A stretch of DNA of 64,000 nt from Monilinia fructicola (lineage: Eukaryota > Ascomycota > Leotiomycetes > Helotiales > Sclerotiniaceae), in NCBI GenBank assembly GCA_008692225.1, contig VICG01000004.1:1736501-1800500 (forward strand), in the 5' to 3' direction. The position numbers and the translations under genes were made by a program. Numbering within the stretch: position 1 is the first letter of the stretch; every line of letters begins with the position of its first letter. The notes beneath the pieces were generated by a model. The model saw only the letters and a program-made list of their open reading frames with translations. It searched no databases and was not told the origin of the DNA. Positions 12,832 through 24,890 of the stretch are shown here, one piece after another.

Positions 12832-15749
12832 CTACAATAAAGGCTTCGACATAGGAGCAATGATGCCTTGTTTGACCATGACTCTCGGCTTGGTCGAATC
12901 CTGGAAAGTTTCCTTGGTAGCCCATTCCGGACCAACAGGCAATCTTAACGACCGCTCATATTGTTGGCGATTCTCGAAGGGATGAGGTAGTTGTGATGCA
13001 TAGTATTTGCCGTTCTAAAGCAGCCGTTAGCAAATGTGATTTTGATCAATAAGAACGATATACGTACCTTCTTGACACGCTTTTCATTGATAATGACCCG
13101 GTCAAGCTTTGCATCTTTTCTGTTTTGCTCCTTAATGCCCTCGGACTTAGTGAGGAATCTTCCCTTGTTCTTTGCCTTTTCTCTTTTGCTCACACCATCT
13201 CCTACCCAACTGCCCCAGCCAGGTATAGTATTATCGATGACTTTCTCATCCTCGTCCTCAATTGTTTGCTTTTTTTCAGCTTCAAAATCGCCAACGACAT
13301 CAGCCCCAGCAAATGCACGCTTAATTAGCTCCTGATCTTTGATGGCAAAGGGGAGGTGAATAGCACTATCGTCTTCACTATCTTCATCAGAAGCCTCGAG
13401 AATCTGAGCCGTTTTAGACTTGGGCTTTTTGGATTTGGGCTGCTTGGCCATTACAGCAGCTTGAGACAGATCGAGCTCTTCGACATCCATAGCATTATTG
13501 CTCTTGTGTCTCCGCTTATTGGCCTCTTTGTTGCTGACAATGCCGGATTTAAGGGGCACCTTTGACCAAGCTCCACCTTCAGTCGCAACCTCCGGCTCCG
13601 CAGCAAATGACTTCCCAGAACTTTGGCTAACGGTTTTAGTCTTGTTTACTTTTGGTGCGCTCGCAGTTGTTTTTGGACCATTATCCATTCCCGTGAATTC
13701 CACATCCATATCGTTCTCGCTATCCTCGGAGTCTGCAGCTTCTTCAAACTCATTAAGTTTTTGTGGTTTGGTTTGAGCATCCTTAGTTTTGGATCCAGGT
13801 CCAAAAATTCGACGTCCAACATCACCATCTTCTTCCTCTTCACTAGAGCTTTCCTCTCCAGCAAGCTCCTTCCTCATCTCTTCCACCATTTCATCATTCG
13901 CCTTCTTACGAGATGCTTCTGCATTCCGCATGAATTTCATATTTGCCAACTTTGCACCAGGAGCGGAATCATCAACAATATCGTCCTGCCCAAGCTTTTG
14001 GAGGCGTCGAAGAATTCGCTTCTGCTCGGATTCTTCGTCATCGTCACTCAAATCATCGTCGGAATCATCCACTGAATCGTCCGAGTCATCTTCAAACTCT
14101 TTTCTCACTGCTCTCCCTTCCACCCGCTTCCGTAACTCCTCCTCTCTTCGTGCCATCTCGGTGATACCATCTCTAGCATCTTCATCCCAGGCTGCTCGAC
14201 CCAAGGCCTTTGTGGCTTTGGCCCATTTGCTATTCCGGTGCTTTGCTCCCATCCTCTCGGTCGCACGTCTTCTGTCCTGAGCCTCTAGCTCATCCTCAGA
14301 AGGAACGAAGCCTCCCTCTTCAAGAGCTGCTCTATTTTTCGCCTCTTCCTTCTCACGCTGCTTGCGATGGACTTTGCGATAAGACTTACTCTTAATCTTC
14401 TTTACTCGTTTCGCCTTGAGCTCTTCTCGGTACAGGAGCTCTCGAGCCATGCGCAATTGATCCCTACGAGCTTTGACTTCTTCCATCGATAATTTATTCA
14501 TTTCCAATTCCTCAAATTCTCTGATTTTATCCTCATCATCTCTGCCACCCGCAGTAGCGAGTCCACTCTCCTCAAGAATACTTTGGATCGTGGCTTCAAG
14601 CTCATTGAATGGCTTGGATTGTGTTGTTGATTGAAGTCGAGTGTTTGCGCGTGCAGAATCCGCATCTGGATCCGCCAGAGGAAAAACTAAATGATCCGCT
14701 CGGCGGTTATGTTTCACAGTATCTGTCCATCTATCCAATGTTTCTTTGCTTTTGTCATAAGCTACACTGCGATCGATGCGGTCCTGTTGACGCCTTGCGA
14801 GGGGTACTTCAAGTTTTCCAGTCACCTTTTTCTTGCCATCGCCGGTTTCCAAGAACTTTAAAGACTTTTTGATTTGGGGATCACTGATTTTAGGTAGACC
14901 AAGATCTTCTAGTGTAAGTTTGTTCTTTGATGTGAGACCAAAGTCTGAGGGGGTAGCATATTCACTTGCGCCATCGCTCCGTTGTTTGGCAAGGGCTTTG
15001 CTTTCGCTCTGCGGAAGATTTGCAATGAGGCTTTGTAATGCTGCAAGTTTCGATGGGTCTGTGGAATCGTCTTCGTCATCGGCAGAGGATGCAGAAGATT
15101 CTTCGTCGCTTTCTTCATCCTCATCATCAAAGCCAGACTCATTCGAGCCCCCTGCTTCGGCTTCATCATCATCATCTGATGAAGCATCTAGCATATCTGC
15201 AAGATCAACTGCACCCTCTCCCAGATCCCCTTCTTCCAACTCTGATCCGGAATCTTCCCCATCATCGTCCTCATCCAGGTTTAAATCTTTATTCTGAGAA
15301 GTGCGCTTTTTGGAACTCTTATTATTACTTGAGCTCCCCGAAAATGCATATCCTTCGAATTTTTCCTCGTCACTCTCTCCAAAAGCTTCATCGCTGTCAA
15401 TATCGCTATCGTCATCACTGTCCACCACGCCCATTTTCCATGTGTTCCCTTCGCTATCGCTTCCCTCGTCAATATCTAGCTCATCGAATCGACCTTTTGA
15501 AGGACCCTTCTTTTGTTTCTTCGCACTAGACTCTTCCTCATCATCTTCATCTTCATCATCATCATCCCGGTTTCGCTTTCCAGGCCTATTTCCACCTTCC
15601 GCATGGCCTAATCGACTTTGTCTAACTCTATGACGTTCTCCGATTTGCTGCTGTGCGGCAGAAAATGCGTCGACGGCCTTCTTCTTTGATTTCGTTCTAA
15701 CCTTTGGTTGCTTTAGCAGCGACCTGCCATGTGATTGTCTTCCTGGCAT
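12832..15749 (-). CDS. UTP14: U3 snoRNP-associated protein Utp14 (SSU processome)
   Basis: Nucleolar component of the small-subunit processome, needed for early 18S rRNA processing; in yeast it activates the DEAH helicase Dhr1 (established for the family). Exon 1 is 15749-13068 (894 codons) and exon 2 is 13014-12832, joined across a 53-nt intron (GTACGT donor, CTTTAG acceptor) in phase 0 for 954 residues, close to yeast Utp14. The N-terminus is basic and followed by long Asp/Glu/Ser runs (about residues 60-230), then the lysine-rich central helical region. The spliced C-terminus restores the family block KYYASQLPHPFENRQQYERS and a later TKPRVMVKQG stretch, which reading through the intron would lose. 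It is head to head with the mL41 gene, with 208 bp between the start codons. Confidence 0.96.
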
Positions 15750-15957
15750 GGTTGCAATTTCAGTTTTTGCGTCGCAATTTCGTGCTATGATTGATGAGGA
15801 TGATTATCTTTTATCAATTTTATCGGGAAACTTTTTTTCTGCCATTTCCGGATAAATGCGGCCGCCGGATTAAGTGTTAGCGTCCATACAAAGACAATTT
15901 CAGAGCAGCGTCCTTCTGTAAAATCCATGCTAACGCCTATAAACATCAATCGCAATC
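15750..15957. promoter_or_regulatory. Shared promoter of UTP14 and mL41 genes
   Basis: This 208-bp spacer separates two divergent start codons and must hold both promoters. It contains a GATGAG core at 15793-15798, 44 bp upstream of the UTP14 ATG, resembling the core of the PAC element of yeast ribosome-biogenesis genes, and a T-rich run near 15832-15839. The PAC reading is an inference from a six-base match. Confidence 0.5.
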
Positions 15958-16329
15958 ATGCAGCCCACACAATGCTTGATGAAACGGGTAGCCCGACATG
16001 CCCTTAGTACGAAGAAGGCAAACAAAGGGTATTATAAGGGTACCGGAACTGGCTCGACGGGTCGACATACACAACACGGAGGGTATATAATTGAGTGGGA
16101 TAAAGTCAGGACATATGTTGTGCCGCCAAACCTCAAGGAGTGCAAAGTATGATTCCGCAAATGCAAGTTTTGAATGCTCTATGGAGTGCTGATGTAAGGA
16201 TAGCTCACACCGTTTGTCACAAAAAAGATAGCACCACCCAGAGGAAGGTTTGAGAATGATCCCAAAGGTGCCTTCAGTGGAGAAGCATATCTGCGGAAGT
16301 GGAAGGAAATTTCTGATGGAATGACATAA
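15958..16329 (+). CDS. MRPL27: Mitochondrial large-subunit ribosomal protein mL41 (YmL27)
   Basis: Structural protein of the mitochondrial 54S/large ribosomal subunit. Exons 15958-16146 and 16204-16329 are joined in phase 0 across a 57-nt intron (GTATGA donor, TAG acceptor, CTGAT near the 3' end), giving 104 residues. The core NKGYYKGTGTGSTGRHTQHG followed by GYIIEWDKVRTYVVP is the fungal mL41 signature, and exon 2 supplies the typical LTPFVTKKI...RGRFE...AYLRKWKE end. The ATG is the only sensible start because the conserved MQPTQ N-terminus begins there. The first ~20 residues are basic, consistent with mitochondrial import. It shares its upstream region with UTP14. Confidence 0.95.
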
Positions 16330-16426
16330 ATGGTTAGTGGAGAATGGGATGGATGGTTGCATTCTTTTACAATTCTTTTACTAAATATACTTAGGGCTGC
16401 ATGGGAAAATGGCGTTGGCAATTGTA

Positions 16427-17221
16427 TCAAAAAAATGTATCAAAACGATAAACGATGAATATCATACCCCTCGAATTGAAAGCTGGAATGCGGAATGAAG
16501 TAATAGGCGTGTACAGTATCTTGAAACTGTGTGTACACAGCGAGCCCTCTATACTACCAACCAAATGAAAACCAGGAAGCAAAGTTATTCCTTGACCTTT
16601 GGAAAAGCATCCAAACTCCCATTTTAAGTTCATGGTCACTCCACTTGTCGAGTTTGGTTGTACGACCATACGAATAAACTGAATCATGCTTTCACTGTAG
16701 GCTAAGCATTTTGATGGTATATGCTAGTGATTCCACCAAAATGCCAATACAGTTTGTCTTACGGTTGTTCAAAAGAGCGGCGAACCGAAGAGTGGTTCAA
16801 GTATTGAGGCTTCATTAGTACTCACGTTGGAATATTCATCTTTCTTGCTTGGCTCAAGTTCAGCCATACCGAATCCATCTTTTAGAACGTGCTTGATTTT
16901 CAAATATCCACGTCTATTCTTGTCTTTTCTCCAGCTCAAACACTCTCCGTGCATAATGTAGCTGGTTCGCAAATTAATACTCCCCTTTCAATGCAACTAT
17001 GAATTTTGGATGGGAGTTCTACCATTTTCAACGGCGTGAAGATGGTGGCTGAAATTAAAATTCCATGCCACGAATGAGAAAGAGATTCCACCCTCTTTCG
17101 GGCATTTCAATTCTGTGAGGATCTCATGAATCTGTATAAATGATATAGGAAACCGGTGGTTTCTTATACAAATCGAAATGGTAAATAGATAAGTCGCGCT
17201 ATTCGAACTGATTTGAATCAT
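16427..17221 (-). CDS. Hypothetical protein, tentative three-exon model
   Basis: I do not recognise this protein. A model with exons 17221-17023, 16944-16826 and 16678-16427 keeps one reading frame for 189 residues. The central segments (ECLSWRKDKNRRGYLKIK, KDGFGMAELEPSKKDEY and VTMNLKWEFGCF) look like real coding sequence, but the intron borders were chosen only to preserve frame. There is no signal peptide or clear membrane segment. It lies convergent to the mL41 gene. It could equally be a decaying gene; RNA support would decide. Confidence 0.28.
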
Positions 17222-18085
17222 TATAATAGATGCAAAACTGCCATCTTTTCATTTACCTAGATCCATTCTTACACAGCGTTACTGAGGTCACTTCGAGTAT
17301 GGAAGCCAATATAATGGATGACATTCAGGGATTTAAGTAAAATCAACTCAATAAAATGTATTCGAAATTATATAGATATTGGAACTTACCTAGGTAGTAA
17401 TCAAACACAGTATGCGGCTTTTAGAATAACCTGTTATCATTAATTATGTTTGTGCTATTCTTGTGAATATCATTCCTAAAATATAGCTGTATTGCCGTTT
17501 GATACCCTATATAAGATACCTAGAAGTCTCTGTATTTTAATAAATGTAAGAAGCATATCACCACAGTGGGTGTGCAAGGCTAATATGCCCGAAAAAGCAT
17601 ATAGCCACATTATGTTCGAAGCAACCTCCGGTTGAATATTGATATATCCATTCCATTGTTACACTCTGATAACTTGTAAATTGGGACACAGTTTCACAAC
17701 GAAATCAGGCTTGAATAGATAGTTCTTAAAAATTTTTCATTAGAATCCGTAGCCATCTATATCTAATTTTGTTGCCAAAATCTTGAGGATGTAACTCCCA
17801 TCCCTCTGGGTATATTTATCATTACCGGCGCAGAAATTTGAAGCATTGGTACTGTATCGTCTTTTAGTTTCTCGTGGCCAGATTTGGCTCTGGGTGCTAA
17901 ACGAGAAACGTGTGTAATCTCGAAGCTGCGTCCCCGGGGTATATATCCATCTCTCCATGGTATTTTGCGAGCTTTATAGGCTGTGGCAAGGGTATCACTT
18001 TCCTGTTTCTCATCCGTATATATCTCACGGCCTGCTGTCCTACCACCTATTTGTTCAATTTGTTCCAATCCTACACCCACAAAAT
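17222..18085. other. AT-rich intergenic spacer
   Basis: No gene seen. The spacer carries one perfect TACCTAGGTA palindrome at 17387-17396 and the presumed 3' end of the MFS gene. Confidence 0.6.
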
Positions 18086-20068
18086 TCATCTCTCAAGGTC
18101 TCTTGCGCGCTTCGCCTCTGCCTTTTCCTTCAACTTTTCGGCTCTTTCCCTCTTCCATCTCCCTCCGTAGTACCACTCTACGATCAGGCATGGGCTGCAG
18201 GCCAGTGTTACTCCAGCAAATATTGCGAATGTTACTCCAGATCCCAAGATATCGATGATCATCTGCACAACCGCTACACCGGCTGCTCCAATCAAGCATC
18301 TAATCAAATTGTTCACTGCCGTAGCGCTTGCTGATTTGCCTGGGTATAGATCAATAACCAAAGCGCTATTAAGAGAGAAAACTGCGGTAGCTGTGTATGC
18401 AATAAAGAATTGTAGAACCAATGGAATAGCTATTAGCTCGAGATTTAAGCTAAACCCGTAAAACGCAGTTGCTATGACAAAGATCAAGACGATCCACCAG
18501 ATGTTCCTCATTCTGGCAACTTCAATTGGGAAATCTAGAAGTTCATTTGCTTTGATAGGAACGTCTTCAGAAATGTTGTGTTCTTTGCGATAGCGTGATT
18601 CAACGACTTTGTAGTCATAGTCCATTAGATAACCTGTGAGGTAGGAACCGGTAATGCATCCAAACCCGTTTGGTAGAAAGATCAGGCCGAGTTCCAGGTT
18701 GGAGAGATCGAAGTGCTCAGAGAACAACGCGGTGGTACTGGAAGTTACCATGGACCAAACGGTGTAGATGATGGCACCGAAAAATAGGGTGACAAAGACG
18801 TCCTTCTCGAGGAGAAATTTAAGAGGAGCCACGACCGAGGAAAATGTAATACTCTTCTTCGGGGGAAGTTCTTGATCGGGGTATTCTTCGGACGGTTTCG
18901 TGTAGAACAGAGGTCGATGAATGCCTTTGAGGACGATGGAACCGTTTCCTGCCACACTTCGAAGAGTCTCTGGAAGAAGTACGACTATCAATAGAAGTGC
19001 TAGCGCACCCAAGCCAAAAAGGAACCAGAAAATTGCGCGGAAACCGAGGTATTGAGTTATAATACCACCAAAGACGGGACCAATAGATTGCCCTAACATG
19101 CGGACTGCATTTCTCATGTCAGTGATGAAACCAAATTCCTCAATGTTTTAAAGTACTTACTACCACCGAATATACCAATGAGACCACCTCGTTCTTTGGG
19201 GGTTGTGATATCTCCAATGACTCCAGCCCCTAACCAAATGATCAGTTAAAGTTGTCACTATTTAATGATAATTACTAACCGACGGCTATTGTGGCTGCAC
19301 TTCCAGCAGCCTGTATTGCGCGTAAGACCATGAGGGCCACGAAGTTTTCGCTTAAAGCAAGACCAACATTTGAGGCAAGATATACAATGAATGTACCTAA
19401 ATGAAATTAGAAACTTCCTAGCTCATGGCATCCGTGAACTCACCCATAAAAGTTATTCTCCTTCCTTTTGTGTCACTAATTGGTCCCCAAAATGATGGAG
19501 CAAGCCCTTGGACAATCATATAAACTGTCACAGTAAGACTGACGAGTGAAAGAGAAACATTAAGTTCCTAAAGGTCGTTAGATTGAGACGGTGTAAAGAG
19601 CTATGGATTGAGAAATGTACATACCGTAGAAATCTCTTTGAGTGCAGGGAAATAGATATTACTGGATAATGGCGAGAACAAGCCTGCAAGAGATACTATA
19701 TATACAAGCTGTCTTTTCTTTGAGATTGAAAAGACGTGGTATGGAATCTCTTCAACCTCTCTCTTGTATACACTATTGGCGGAAGAAGTAACGGCACTAT
19801 CAAAACGCTCCTTGTCGTCAAAGAATTCGGTGGATCTTTCTACGTCAGGAGACTCTGGAGTCCTTGGGTGGTTGGGCTCTATGATAAAAATGCCATTGGG
19901 TCGCTGGCCGAGAGCTATGCCTCTGACTTCAGCTTCCTCTTGGTTTGAGGTACTCGAAATTTGATCTTGAGGGCTAAAAGGTTGTGGCTGCTCTGTAGTT
20001 CCACTTGTTTGATCGAATGTTGATGTTGGCTTGCCATTGGCAACTGGGGTAGAGCCAACTGGTTCCAT
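18086..20068 (-). CDS. MFS drug:H+ antiporter (DHA1, Qdr-like)
   Basis: Plasma-membrane major facilitator predicted to export drugs or small organic molecules by proton antiport. Five exons on the minus strand: 20068-19625, 19567-19444, 19396-19280, 19229-19161 and 19104-18086; all phases agree and give 590 residues. A hydrophilic N-terminus of about 110 residues precedes the first membrane segment (QLVYIVSLAGLFSPLSSNIY). The loop motif GPISDTKGRR is MFS motif A, and RMLGQSIGPVFGG lies in helix 5 near antiporter motif C. About 12 membrane segments can be traced, with a long central loop (PLFYTKPSEEYPDQELPPKK). The C-terminus is short and basic. Family-level assignment is firm; a Qdr or Dtr1-type subgroup is inferred and the substrate is unknown. 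No biosynthetic cluster surrounds it. Confidence 0.93.
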
Positions 20069-23000
20069 ATTTGAGATCGAGGCTATAATTGGAGAAGTGA
20101 AAAGGCAACTTGTCCGCGGGCCAATTTTAAATCAGATGGGTTGAGAGAAGAGCAATGGATTGGGCAAATCTGGGGAGAAGGATCTTTCTCCATGTTTATA
20201 GTCACCTCTGAGGGAGCTGTGGATCGTCTAAAGGACTGGAGATGATTGCGCACAGCCATCTATCACTTCAAGCACGCGAAAGTTTATACCCGCAACCCAC
20301 TTGTCTGGATGTAACTGAGGACCCGAATTTCATGATGTTGCAGTGGTGGAGGCAGATGAAAAGATAAAAAGGCAAGAGTGAACCGAAACCTTGCACCGAA
20401 TGTAGATCCATCACCTATTGTGGTTCTGTTGTGAATTTCGTTTGATGGTTGGTATGGAATAATGGAGTATCTGACAAAATGAAGATAAGGTAGATGTTTA
20501 ATAGAGTGTGCCCAGAGTTAGAACAGTGGTTCACCAAACACCCTAGGAGGGGCTCGAGAAATTCATACAGAAAGAAACCCCCCTGCAAAACATTGTCATC
20601 CTTCCGCTTTTGGTAGGTATGGACATGCAACAGCGGACACAACCGCTTGGCAGAATAACATCGCCCTGCGCACGAAATAGAGTGCGAAAGTGATCAAATC
20701 AACGTCCAAGAACAGCAACATATCATGGTCATCAAAAGCTTGCCACTTGGATTTTCGGCACCTATTGAGCAATCCCAAAAACCAGAGAAGGGGAAGATAG
20801 ATTGGTTGAAGGACTTCTTCATACGTCGAACTAATCGACATAGCAAAACAACTATAAAAGATGAACTCAATAGTTCATACTGCCAGTAAACTACTCCGTA
20901 TAGTGCAATAAACAGCGAAAGGTACAACAAAAATAGACAGCTGAAGGAATGAATGATACATAGCAATGCTTGGCACTGCAAATAGAAAGTTAAGATGATT
21001 CGTCAGTGAAACACATCCGTAGAAGAGCCTCTATAGTATAAGGAGTGATCGACAAGTGCTTAAAAAGGGAGAAGATCAAAATTTAACCCCGAGATCCGAA
21101 CAGCCTCAAGGCTCAAGGCTCAAGTTACTCCCTGGGAAGTTAGAGAGTTGGGCGTTGGTTGAAGCCTTGAAGGACATGCCAAGTAGAAGCATGGACCCGG
21201 GATCAGATCCGGTAATTGACCTACGAAGTTAAAAATGGAGTACCGGCGGACCAGTGGATCATAGGAGTTTATAGGTGATAACAGATGGTAGCCAAGCTTC
21301 CGCCCAGATTTGCCCAGACACGCCAAAACGGCTGGATTATATCATTTACATATTGACCGCGTCGCAAGCATGCAGTGGATGCAGATTATCTAGTTCGGCA
21401 TTGGGAAACAATTGCATTGTATCTGAGCGCTTGATTCGAGTACCCCTAGCCATATTCGGTTAGACCATGTTCCAGGTTATCCACATCTCACCTCTCTGAA
21501 GATTGAGATCTTTGCAGATTTTCATTACGACTTGGAAACGCCTTATCAGCACATGCGGCGTCATCATTGTCGCCGTTTTCATGTGAACGCTGCATACATA
21601 TATGTAGCCAAGCTCTCTAGTGAGAGAAAGTACTACTGTATTGTACTTTGCTGTCCCCGACTATCGGCTGGCGACATGTATTCACAGTACTCTATCATCA
21701 TGCAGTCTCCAGGAGCCAAGAAACTCAAGTTTATGAATGAGCGAGGTTGGGCCGATATCTCTTATTTCGTCTTTTTGTGATGGGAATGCATCTTCGGAGC
21801 GACATTTTCATCTGTCAAGCAAGGTATTTTCAACAATAGGCTCTCTCATTTCTGTCAACTGTGGATCATCTTACTGCCGCAGATGAGAACGGGTGATCGA
21901 CTCCTCCCGAGGTTCGGTTTTCTAGCTTTTCGCGGGAAGAAAGGTTTTAGCCCGAGCCTTATTCCATATGAACTGAATATGAATTTTTGGGGACAATGTG
22001 GATTCTGAGTGCAATCCCTGTCATCAGCTTGAATGGGAATAAACGCCGTCGACTCGTCTATCTCCCATCATAATCAAACCTCCATACTTGGGTGCTGAGC
22101 AGCACCCATTCGAAACAAGTCCACTGCGTCCAGTCCCCATATAGGTTTTTGGGTATATGTTTTTCCGGGTCCAGGGTCCTACATGCAGGCATGGAATTGA
22201 CTCAAAACTACTACATATTCGAGGCCTTTCGATCAAGCAGATCTCTAAAGTAGGAAATCTGACGCGATCATTCAACTTTCACAAGGTACCCTTAGCCACA
22301 GCCAAACAGGAAAGTTAAGTAAGATGTTGCAATCGCCCGCCCAGATAGGACGCACAATGCTTGCAATGTGATCCAGATCCTTCTCTTGAGCATATGCGCC
22401 CGAGGTCTTGTGGGTATTAATATCGATGTGACAACTTCGCGTTTCATTCCTACCATCTTGTCCAAAGTCTATTTTCTCTGTACTGTTGATGTGGAAATGT
22501 ATATCAAGTGGAGTGGAGCAGCGATTTAGTCTGTCCACAAGTTATCTGCTCCTGAGAGACAAGAGTAATCAATGATCGGAGAGTACTGGCTACTTGAAAT
22601 CGGTATTCAAAGCAGGCCACAACTCTCTAACATGACCAACGCCGTACTTTTGATTCCCCAGAAACCCACCAATGACACATAAGCCATACGCCGACTTTCC
22701 GTTACCGATCTCCACTGGCCTTGGAAAGATTGGACTACCTCCTCCAGAGAAACCTAGCGTATCCAATTTATAAACTGTTTTCTATGCTTGATAACCGAGA
22801 CGTATTGATCTGCTTGTATCCCTCTCCACCACCTCCCCCCCCCCTTTAAACAAACGCTTTTTTCTGTAGGTTTGCTGGCTAGACACGTAACTACCTAACC
22901 TGTTTTTAGGGGGAGTAGGTGCCTCCAACTGCCTAGGTACCTACGGGATTTTTGCGCCCTCGCTTATTAGGCGACATCATCGTGAGATTCACGTTTATTC

Positions 23001-24890
23001 TCCACCTATTGGGCATCTTTTATTGTTCATGTATGTAATAAATCGGGAAGCTTATGATAAATTTGCCTCTCTTCTTTAGATAATCAAAGTTTAGGTATAG
23101 AGATGAACCTCGGGAGTTTAAAAGAGACATGTGATTTTTCTATATTTGCAATCTCGAGACCATTTACCGTTCAGCGACTGCCCTCATCTGTTATTAATAT
23201 GTACGATGTGTGGTCTCCGACTAGCAAGAACCCTTCCTAACCAATTATCACCCCATCAATCAACCTTAAATGGTGGGTCCGATATAAAGTGTTCGTATTG
23301 GAGTAAATGTTGCGGCAAAACCGCGAAATTGAGGAGCCACACCGCACTACGATTATTGTCCTACAGAAACTGCCAAGCCTTGAGAATCCATCACTATCAA
23401 TATCGAGCAAAAGGCCTCGAATGCATATTGCATAGACTTGCAGCAAATTTCTTGATCTCTTTGCGTTGTACCCAACTTCGCGGCTTGATAGACCGAGTCT
23501 GAATCGGAGCTTTCGAGAATGCATGATTTTTTATGGCAGTGCAACATCTATGCAATTATCTCAATCGTGATCCATACACAAAAACGAAGTCGTTATCTGT
23601 GGAGAGTAATGGTTGCCAGTTTCATCGAGGAAATTTTCTCAATCGTGGGGTCGGCTCCTTCCCACCCTGATAGCAAGCATCTGATACTGGGGAATACCAA
23701 AAAGTTTTGTGTCCCGTCGCAGGTGATTTTGATCCAGTTGTTTGGGAAGAGTATAAATAATGTTGTGGAGAGAGCAGATGTATAAATATCTGGATGTCAA
23801 TTCAGAAGCAAACAAAGTAGGAGTTTTCAGAAAGAATAAATGGGGATATGTGCTAGGGGGTACGAAGGTTGGAGTACAAAATTGTGGTTCTGAACCCTTC
23901 CAAATTCAACTTTTGGCTTTCGACCCATTTGAGGGTTATCGATATCGAGATGTTAAACATTATAGTATACAAAAGGGAGGGGTCCGAAACAGATGGGCTC
24001 CGGAGCTGAAGATATCATGAGACTATGTTTCAGATTTGTTGTCATTCCAGTGCGTGGCCATTGGATGTTGAATCAAATCTGAATCTTGAGATGAAATACT
24101 TGGGCAGTTCCTCTGAATGGCGAGTATAGCATTCAGTCTGCATTTCGAACATTTGACTGGTAACATGTATTTTGAGGATGATAGTGAAATTCAAGACATC
24201 GTAGAATGCGGCCCAAACCGCCTATACAGGTTGAATTGTGCAAAAATTAGGTTGTATACCTATTAAGAGCTGAATATGCGGAATCGATTTATACAGAGGC
24301 TGCATATTATAAAGCGATGTATGCAAAATTAGATGAAAGAGTTTCGCACACTTCTATATCAGCACGATAATGCCATGCAATGCAACAAAATTGCTTTCTG
24401 GAACACTTGTAAACGGTATGTTAGGGGATAAGAAGACAAGAAATTGTCGGAGCGAGGACCCAGAATTGGCTCAAGAGAAGGATGAATAACTCCATGTCGT
24501 ACAGGTATTGGTATCATGTATAAAGGTAAAGGTTTTTTTTATTATGATTGATATCATGGTCTTTATGTGGCCGTGATAAAGAACAATGCAATGCTTAGAC
24601 TGGTTTTGGTGTTGGTGTTGGAGAGAGAAAGAGGCGATCGTTGAAGAATAGGGCTCCGTTAAGGAAAACAAATATATAGAATCAAATATGCATACATAGA
24701 GAGTGCCTCAAGCATCACACGGCACTTCCAGACAGAGATGTGGAACTTGTGCTAAGTATATAGTTGGATCAACACAATATATACCTCTCCACCGGGCAAG
24801 TTCACAGATACTTCGTGGACATGAATCGTTAATTTTACTGCTTGCTTGGTTTGATTTGAATGGGTATGTACAGTGGTGAAGCTAAAGTCT
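20069..24890. other. Gene-poor intergenic region
   Basis: Nearly 5 kb without a convincing intact gene, apart from the remnant at 22590-22773. A plus-strand frame at 23760-24020 (86 codons) lies just after a TATAAATA string near 23753, but the protein is unfamiliar. A run of C around 22836-22852 and a pair of overlapping CCTAGGTACC-type motifs near 22931-22943 are the other visible features. Confidence 0.45.
22590..22773 (-). pseudogene. Possible C-terminal remnant of a trypsin-like protease
   Basis: Read on the minus strand, this stretch gives about 60 residues without a stop, including GFSGGGSPIFPRP and AYGLCVIGGFLGNQ, ending WPALNTDFK and a TAG at 22592-22590. The Gly-x-Ser-Gly-Gly arrangement followed some 20 residues later by a hydrophobic Gly-rich strand resembles the active-site serine region of chymotrypsin/trypsin-fold peptidases. 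The upstream part of such an enzyme (His and Asp motifs) is not visible before it: the sequence becomes AT-rich with a poly-C run. I therefore read it as a fragment. The family call is an inference from a short match. Confidence 0.3.

Noticed and set aside
13036..15633. Many plus-strand open frames of up to about 160 codons
   Set aside because: They are antisense to UTP14. Its Asp/Glu codons read as Ser/Phe/Leu on the other strand, which removes stops; the products are Ser-rich with no domain.
18086..20068. Drug transporter as part of a secondary-metabolite cluster
   Set aside because: No polyketide synthase, NRPS, terpene synthase, P450 or cluster regulator lies nearby; neighbours are housekeeping genes or gene-poor DNA.
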